Source of the DNA: Tetraselmis striata
Taxonomy: Eukaryota; Chlorophyta; Chlorodendrophyceae; Chlorodendrales; Chlorodendraceae
Reading direction: 5' to 3'
NCBI GenBank assembly: GCA_006384855.1
Contig: VCJN01001595.1
Location: 62,001-126,000 of the forward strand
DNA: 64,000 bases
Shown: piece by piece, positions 56,916 to 64,000 of the stretch
How positions within the stretch are numbered: the first letter of the stretch is position 1
Layout of the letters: every line of letters starts with the position of its first letter
Position numbers and translations under genes: made by a program
The notes under the pieces: model-generated
What the model was told of the DNA's origin: nothing
The model's database searches: none
What the model saw: the letters and a program-made list of their open reading frames with translations, nothing else

Positions 56916-57920
56916 GGTGCCGCCGGACCGGCGCCGGCCGGTCCTGGCGTACCGGGCCGGCAGGGTCGTCACTTAACCCTGACGGCGCTGCGAAAACCAG
57001 GGTTTCCTAGGTCGTTCCTCCCAAGGAAACCCTACAATTTTCCTCTCCCGGGGTGTCGAAAACATTATTTATCCGCAGTCCGTTTGTGTTTGCACGGGTA
57101 CCCTGCATGCCGACGACATATTCGCTACCCTGTATTTGACTACCGATAGCACCAGCAATAGCGACTACTGTTAACACCATGGTAGCGACCATGTGGACCA
57201 TCTGTGAGAGTACGTCGTACTAGTACGGACATACTGTAGGATGCACACGGGGTGTACAGTACTGTATACGGTAGGAGGGCCGCGCGCGCGCCGATGCATC
57301 ACCCGCCATCATATGATGGCGCAGTGGTCATCAGGCCATCCCAGCGGTAACGTAATCCTTACCCCGCACGGTACGTCTCGACAATCGGCTGCTCGCTCGC
57401 CGATCGGTAGTTGCAGAGTAGTAGGGACATAGTCTCTAGTCACTACGAGTAGCTAGAATAGCGCTGGCGCCGCTGCACCTTTACAGTGCTGGTCGCCGCC
57501 TTTCGTGAGAGTTAGCAAACAATCGGTAATCGGAGCATTGAATGTCTGCAAAGTATTCCGTTATCGAGATTCCATCATCTTTACTGATCGCAGAACGGTC
57601 AGCCATCAACAAGTTTAACAATACTACGAATGCAAAAGATACTCAACAACCCATGTAGCATGTGTTTGGTGTGTGGCAAGTTGTCATCGGGGAAATCGAG
57701 AAGACGGGGAGCACTGTCCATGGATGCCTGTCCTCGTGCATTCGATATTGTGTGGAACATGAACTACAAATGGGGTGATGCAACAGGCTAAGCCATGGTG
57801 CAGTTGAACGCATGTTGTCTGTTGTGGGCATTGCACTGGGCATGAGCCAAACGGGACTACTCATTCAAGGACTGTGGCGGTCGGTCGATATGGACAATGC
57901 GGTGGCCTGCATCTCCCGCT
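56916..57920. other. Intergenic, nothing recognised
   Basis: No gene, repeat or RNA recognised between the LTR element and the oxidoreductase stop codon. This holds the 3' side of the oxidoreductase gene, but no clear TGTAA signal was found close to its stop. Confidence 0.4.
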
Positions 57921-59298
57921 TCACCATTGCTCACCGACCCTCTGTTCCCCCATGGCGCGGCCCCTCGGGCCACTGAACGACACTTCCCGGTCCGTGAAGC
58001 GCTTGGGGTCAAACTGCGGCCGGATCAGCTTGCTCTTGCCGTCCACGATGAGGTCCGCGATGGCCTTTCCCATCGCCGGGCTCCAGGAGATGCCCCAGCA
58101 GTTTCCGGCCCCGCAGACGTACAAGCCAGGGGAGACTGCGCCCAGTGCCGGCAGTGCATCCGTCAAGCATGGCCGCATGCAGGCCTGCGTAACCTTGGGG
58201 ATCGTGACAAAGTGCGTGGACATCTCGGAGATGGTCTTGGACGCAGCCTCCACCCGCGCAGGGTTGGCATGGATCTTGTCCGCGCTGTCGCAGTCGCCGC
58301 CGGGCTTCAGGCGGTCGCCCGTGACGTAGTCTGAGCCGCCCAGGCCACAGGTGTAGATCTCACCACCCACACGGGGGTACACCTCGATGTGGTTTCCGTG
58401 CTTGGGGTGCTCGCTGCAGAAGAGCGCTGCTGGCTCCTCGCCCACGAGCTCACTGGCGGGCTCCCAGACGCACGAGGTGGACTTGATGCCGGTGATGGGA
58501 ACGCTCAGGTTGGCCCACTCCTCCATGCACTTCAGCCAGGGCCCTGTTGCCACCACGGTGACGTCGCTCTCTAGCTGCTTCTCGCCGATGCAGACGCCTG
58601 TGCAACTGCAAAGAGGCGCAGACCCCAGCGAATTCAATCAGAGCATGCGTAGTGTCCACTCCAAACACACAAGATGTTCACACAGTTCTGTGCCAGGACC
58701 GAGCATAGGTGATCGCCCGCATGAAATGGCAATGAAGCTGGCCGTGAAACCATTCCCAAACCTCTTGGTTTGAGTTGTGTGAGGAGTTGAAGAAGAGGTG
58801 GGGGGGGGGGGGGGGGGGGGCAGACCGTTGATCGCTGCCTCCAACAAGACCAGTCACTGCCCCCTTGACAAACTCCGCGCCAGAAGCCTCAAACACTGCC
58901 TCCGTGTACTCCCTGGGATCAATCTGCGCAGTGGCGTCGTCCATGAAGCGCGGCTTGGCGTAGCCGTCCACCCAGGAGACCTCGCTCCGGCTCACTTTCT
59001 TCCGCATCCCGACGTCCACGCTGTATGTGTTGATGCCGCGGTACGACTTGATGCCCAACTCGCCAGCCAACTGCGCGTGCAGCTCGAACCCCGTTACGTG
59101 CAGGTCATTGGTCACGCCGCCGCGGCCCCAGTCTCGGGCGATGAAGCCGCCACCCTTGCCGGACGCCGCGGCGGCGATGCCCACGGGGTCGATGACGCGT
59201 ATCTGGGTGCTATCCGGCAGCCTCTGGCGCAGGAAGTACGCAGTGGAGCAGCCCGCCAGGCCGCCACCCACGATGTTCACGCTGCCAGGCGCCGCCAT
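57921..59298 (-). CDS. FAD-dependent oxidoreductase (DAO superfamily, Tda3-like)
   Basis: Two exons on minus: 59298-58851 and 58597-57921; phases match, 374 aa. N-terminus NIVGGGLAGCSTAYFLRQ is the dinucleotide-binding GxGxxG of a Rossmann fold, followed by IRVIDP and the ASGKGGGFIARDW motif that I associate with yeast Tda3 and related glycine/D-amino-acid-oxidase-like proteins. VTVVATGPWLKCMEEW and, at the end, YVCGAGNCWGISWSPAMGKA complete the FAD-binding pattern. The intron (58598-58850) contains a G tract, i.e. C on the sense strand. The in-frame sequence upstream of the ATG has no other ATG. Substrate unknown; the family oxidises amines or amino acids with FAD. No targeting signal is obvious. 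Confidence 0.88.
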
Positions 59299-62158
59299 CG
59301 TTGTCGTCTTCGCACCAAAGAAGCTTGCCGGGCCCTGTGGCCCGAAAAGATTGCACCGTCTTGAGTGCAGCACTAGTCGCTAAGGATTTTTTGTGAGTAG
59401 GGAGCCCTGCCGTGCGAACTCGTTCGCTGCCGCCCTCGTCTCAGCGTCTGCCTTCACGCAGCACCTGATGCTGACAGCCCCTGGGGCGCGAACTGGCGCA
59501 GCAGTCAGGGCGCGCGCGTGCTACACGTGTATACATATGTATATTGGAGTCAGGCTCCTACACCAGCCCACAAAGACGGCATTTGCTTATTTGTAATCAT
59601 TTATTTCTGGATATTTTCTGGATTGTTTTGACTGGGGTGTTCAGGGTAGTCGATAGCAAACGTGAACATAAAACAAATGTATAACAAAGGGGAAGGTCAC
59701 ATAATATCATTTATCTCTGCCATTGTGATAGCCACTACCGCCCAGCCAAGGTCGAGGCGCAAGAAGATGGGTCGTGACGGCCGCGACGAATAACTACGTT
59801 CCCAAGCAGCTTGTAATTGCTTGGCATGCCCCATAAATATGCACATATACCTCATATTATACATATGTATGGTGCATACATAGCTCATGATGAAATCGGG
59901 CGGGTGCAAATAGTGTATATGCTGCTATTCAGCCAGTCTATCAGCAGCGGCAATACCGTAATAGTCATGAAATATCCGCAAGTCGTGAAGTCTGCCGGCT
60001 GTGTGTTAGTCCATCCGGGCATGCAAAATAATTTATCTGGCGGGCACGAGGCTCTCGCTACTATATCATAGTGACCACGGCTATGAAGGACTGAATGAAG
60101 CGTTTTTTCTCGGCAGTGAAAGACTGAATGCAATGCGCCGGGTTGTATGGAACAGGTCGGTGGTTGGGTTGATGAACGCATGGCAATTCCCACACAATAT
60201 GATGATGCATCAGACATGTCGTTGAGTAATGACGGGCGCGTTTGTTTCTAGTATAATCTATTTGTATGGTTGCCGGTAAATTATGTATGGGTATGCAATA
60301 GCGTTGTATGTCACTGCCACGAATTAGGATATCATTGCTGCTCTGCACATCAGATAGTTTAGTGTGTATGGCCGGCTATACTGTGGGCGGTGTGTGCGCA
60401 TGCTGTGCTGACATGGTGCGCAATCACAAGGTTGCTGCCTGCTCAACCTGCAACTAAGACACGTACATGCTATTTCCGGACTTTCATATCATTACGCACC
60501 ATCACTTAATAAAAACCAGCGCGTAGAACTGAATGTTCTTTAGGGTTTCTAAATCCCGCGGTGAGGAGGGCTAGAGTCCTTGGTGTTGGTGTTGGATTGA
60601 TTGGCGCCCCCAAAGCCCCCCCCCCCCCCCCTCCCCATTTCCCCCCCTCCCCCCTTAACTCCCCCCCCCCTCCCCCCCAAAAAACAACTTAACACGCTGC
60701 CAAGCGGAAAGTGAAGATGCCCTCATCTTATTGTCATCCAGCAGCACATCATAAAACTGCAAGGGGCAGAATGATGCCGGGACCATATATATCATCATCA
60801 TGTATCATCACTATATATACATGATACATATATAGTGTATACATGAATATCATATATACCATCATTATATCATGGGCCACCACTTCACCCGTTTGTTCTT
60901 GCCAGTGCGGCGATCTATCGAATGTAGCCCTGCGCCGTGATGACGTAATATGCGTAGGTCGCAATGATTCCAGCTTTGCCCCTTGGGCGCGTTATATGAG
61001 CAGCCATTATTCCTTGTCAGTAGTAACACATGTGCACCAGTTTCGGCACTCTTTGCGGCGACAAGATGAGCCCGCGCCTTGCTTAGCCCACGGTGCGGGC
61101 ATATGTATGCTTAACGCATGACGCATACAGGGATTATAGGGTGGCTGGCTACACCACGCCCCACAAGATTTGCCTACCTGTGCATTTGGCCCGCGTTTCA
61201 ATGATTGTTAGCATCTGTATGTTTGAGAATGGTGACATTGCTCCTCCTGAAGAATGGCATTATTGCTACAGTACATCATTATGTGATAGCCAAGCGAAGC
61301 AATAACGGCCGCGTCCACGGCGTGGGAGGCTTGCATACCAGAGAATGCAAGGCCCTGTGGCCAGAAAGCAGCATTGGTTGGGCGTCAAGGCGAGTCCGAG
61401 AGGCGTTCTCGCGGGTATCTACATGCTAATGCTTTTTTGTAGAATGCTATATTTTCAGTAACCAGGGAAATCACTGATATACCGTACTGCACCGCTCACC
61501 ATCGCAGGCCCAGAGCTTCCCACACTAGTAGCCCCCGCACCTCTACAAATGCTAGCGGCTGTGCATGCTAACATCCCAAGCGAGCCCTTTCCCACCTCAA
61601 ATGATGCCAAAATGGTATTCCTTCCGTCACTCCCGATCATCCCGTATATTGGAGCAAGAAACGCTGCCAGGAATTCGCGCCACCGGCAGTATAAACTGCA
61701 CTACCTGGCACCGCAATAAAGTTGCACAAATAGGGCTAAGCACTGCCTTCAATAGCGAGCTTCAATCTGTGATCACATATATGTCCCATGTACCGCTCTT
61801 GGATAACTGTCAGTGGTATTATCCTGTTCGTCAATAACGATGGAATTGTGGAAATGGGTTTCAGGGGGGGTCAGGCGCCCACAATCTAGTGCCATTCATG
61901 ATGCAAGCTGTGTCCTGCGCATGATTTTGCAATGTATGGAAATGGTGAATATGATATGTATCCATTAGTATGTAATTACAGCGATACTGTTGAGTCTTGC
62001 TGTCTGTGCCTTGTGTCTGTGTCTTGCTCATTGTAAAGACTTGTGCTGGCGCTGTGGTGGCCCATAGCAACGCAACAGAACTAACAATGCACGCTTTTAC
62101 CACTTATTTTCACTAAGAATACCTGAGCCGATATCTCGGTTTCAACAGTGCTGCAGCA
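59299..62158. other. Intergenic, nothing recognised
   Basis: 2.9 kb without a supported gene. Contains AT-rich imperfect palindromes near 60785-60870, C-rich runs at 60618-60680, and a TTACA (TGTAA on minus) near 61975 about 180 nt after the stop of the minus gene that starts at 63485. Confidence 0.4.
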
Positions 62159-63485
62159 TCAGGAATAAAAGTTGAAATTCGGCATGCGCCCTAAGCCAGT
62201 GCCAAATTGCGCCCCCTTTGGCATGTCTTGGTATGAGGCTGACTTGTTGCCAGACAAGCCCATCCTCTTTGCCATCTTATGGGTCGCGCGCTTGAATACA
62301 TTCGGAGTTGACGCGGCTCTGTTTTGAGAGCGGGAACACTCATTGTCCTTGCTGCTGTACTGCCCTCCCTTGACACCTGACACACGTAGCACAAAGTACC
62401 CGCCGGTGTCAACCACTTTGCACAGCAGTAAGGGCTGCGCAGCATTGATTCAGCAGATTCACATGGCAGCACCTGTTGATTCACTCTGCTGTCCGGCGGA
62501 GCTCCACCAGTAATCGTCCTCCTCTACCTCCTTGAAATTTGCGGGCATGGCCTCATGATGAATGGCATCACTCAAGAGGCAGCTGGGCGCTGACCTGCTC
62601 CGATGGTACGCCACCCCAGGTGTTGCCTCCTGAAAGTCACACCGGATGCTAAATAAATGCGTGACGTTAAACAATCTACTGAGATCAAGCTGCGCTTCCT
62701 TCAGATAAACTCTCACCTGCGGTATTTCAGTGACCTGCGGAGGTGCAGGAAGCTTCGCCGGCGTCGGTGGATTGAAGGGCATCCCAGTCGCCGCTTCAAG
62801 CGCGCCCCCTAGGATGCGGTCCCGCAGCAGAAGACCCTCTAGCAGTGCCGCCAATTCATGAGCCCCTGCCTTGTGGAGCGCTGCTGCATGTGCCAGCAGT
62901 TGCCCCTCACTCTTCAGCAGGCAGCTGTCCTTGAAATGCTCCGCGATTTCCGTGAGAGCCTGCTTGTTGTTCTTGATTTGTACCCTGCGATCGGCAGACA
63001 CGCGATGCCCCGTCACCGAAGACACCGCCGCCAGCCATCCCGTGTTTCATTAGGCGCGACGCCAGGCGGTAAGGAGACTATAAAACAAACGCACAGCGAA
63101 AAAATCTAGGTGAAAGTTGCGAGGTGTCACGTCGGCGAGTTTTATCGTCAGCCACGGGAGCAGGCACCAACCCTGCGAGCCAACCGTCAAGCCGGGAAAT
63201 TGGCGAGTCTTACCGCAGCTCATCGTTCTTTGCTCTCTCGCACTGCAGCTGTTGCTCCACAGAAGCCGTTCGGGCATTGGCGTCATGTACTGCCTGGCGA
63301 AACTGCTCCACTCGTTCAGTAGCGGTACGCAGCTGGAAGGCGGCCCCCTTGTCGTCCAGCTCGGCCCCGGTCGCGACTTCCGCGCCCGTTTGAGTCCAAC
63401 CGACTGCGCCCTTCATCGGACTCACGCGATGGCGACCAGCGCCCCTGCTGGGGCTGTTCGCGACGAAGGGGTTGTAAAAATCCAT
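62159..63485 (-). CDS. Coiled-coil protein, unrecognised
   Basis: Minus strand, four exons proposed: 63485-63214, 62984-62717, 62629-62473, 62415-62159; about 317 aa. Start MDFYNPFVANSPSRG; residues about 40-100 are a strong coiled coil (QLRTATERVEQFRQAVHDAN, VEQQLQCERAKNDELR) continued across intron 1 (VQIKNNKQALTEIAEHFKD), then a helical part (HELAALLEGLLLRDRILGGA), a proline linker, an acidic patch (EVEEDDYWW), and a basic C-terminus (ATHKMAKRMGLSGNKSAS ... MPNFNFYS). The first three junctions fit good GT-AG sites; the last intron (57 nt, acceptor GCAAAG) is doubtful. I do not recognise the family; a structural or cytoskeletal role is possible only by analogy with coiled coils. Confidence 0.6.
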
Positions 63486-63654
63486 TCCCCTGCGTCTCTA
63501 TCCGCCTGCAAATAGGTGAACGGCACCAGCTGCAGGCCCCAGGCTTGAGGACTGCGGCTACAGGCGGCGCCGAGAGCAGGCCTTCGAGCGGCGGAGGCAA
63601 TTGCCGAGGCTGTGTGTCACTTACGAACGCGACCGCCAAAACCGCGAGTAATCG

Positions 63655-64000
63655 GCGTAAAGTAAAGTTCAGTTCGCCCCGGGACATCGGCCGAAGCCGC
63701 CCCAGCACTTGACCTCGTGCGCCAACTGCAGTCGTAGGTCTGGCATAGCCCATAGACCATTGCCTCATTCGAACCCCGAAGGGCAAATGCATCAACCGAG
63801 TAAACCCGGGACACGCCGGGCCGATATTGCCGACATACATCGGCCAGGAATCGAACCCGGTACCTCTCGCACACGAGACGACCGCTCTACCGAGCGGACA
63901 AGGGATGTACCTTGTAAAGGTTTCGCCGGTATTACGGGTACAGGTACTCGTAATCCGGACAGACGGCCTAGGCGAGCTGGGACCAGCCCGCCTATCCGCA
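63655..64000 (-). mobile_element. SINE-1 copy running to the window end
   Basis: 63655-63903 matches 54362-54603 closely, with the same tRNA-like head, body and TTTAC tail, on minus. Sequence 63905-64000 matches 26195-26290 beyond the head. It lies just upstream of the coiled-coil gene, within about 170 bp of its start codon. Confidence 0.85.

Overview
This window is nuclear DNA of a eukaryote, most likely a chlorophyte green alga. Evidence: an SBP-box transcription factor (a family restricted to the green lineage) at 6.6-7.9 kb; compact, very GC-rich exons broken by many introns; the TGTAA poly(A) signal typical of chlorophytes about 100 nt after two stop codons; short TTTAGGG/TTTTAGGG telomere-type runs; and algal-style transposable elements. 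Species is not determinable by eye.

Layout. 1-16.6 kb is repeat-rich: a minus-strand tyrosine-recombinase-type (DIRS/PAT-like) retroelement fragment with gag-like ORF and reverse transcriptase (1-1.6 kb), simple repeats and intergenic DNA, an SBP-domain gene, a degraded PIF/Harbinger-like transposase (8.6-9.3 kb), a second tyrosine-recombinase element with 685-bp direct repeats (10.0-14.2 kb), and a 5'-truncated LINE (15.6-16.6 kb). 16.9-39.6 kb is a single 23-exon gene for FANCD2, the Fanconi anaemia/DNA crosslink-repair protein; one 8.7-kb intron is full of mobile DNA (hAT-type element, SINEs, LINE fragments). 42.5-46.2 kb (minus) is mitochondrial processing peptidase alpha subunit, divergent from a plus-strand gene at 47.0-49.1 kb for a pentameric ligand-gated ion channel (Cys-loop superfamily fold without the Cys loop). 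49.5-50.3 kb has Ty3/gypsy debris; 50.6-53.8 kb (minus) encodes a conserved but unnamed protein; 55.2-56.9 kb is a complete non-autonomous LTR element related to Ty1/copia with 194-bp LTRs, 5-bp target duplication and proline-rich repeats; 57.9-59.3 kb (minus) is a FAD-dependent oxidoreductase; 62.2-63.5 kb (minus) is an unrecognised coiled-coil protein; the window ends in a tRNA-derived SINE.

The host genes do not form one pathway. The most interesting points are the FANCD2 homologue in which the expected mono-ubiquitinated lysine is replaced by glycine, the algal channel with cation-type pore residues, the strong tendency of introns to carry long C tracts on the sense strand, and several mobile-element families with clear boundaries. 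Conserved reading frame is broken by single-base insertions in FANCD2 (two places) and the channel (one place); either uncorrected sequence errors or real lesions. Exon coordinates are hand-derived from splice consensus, phase and family similarity.
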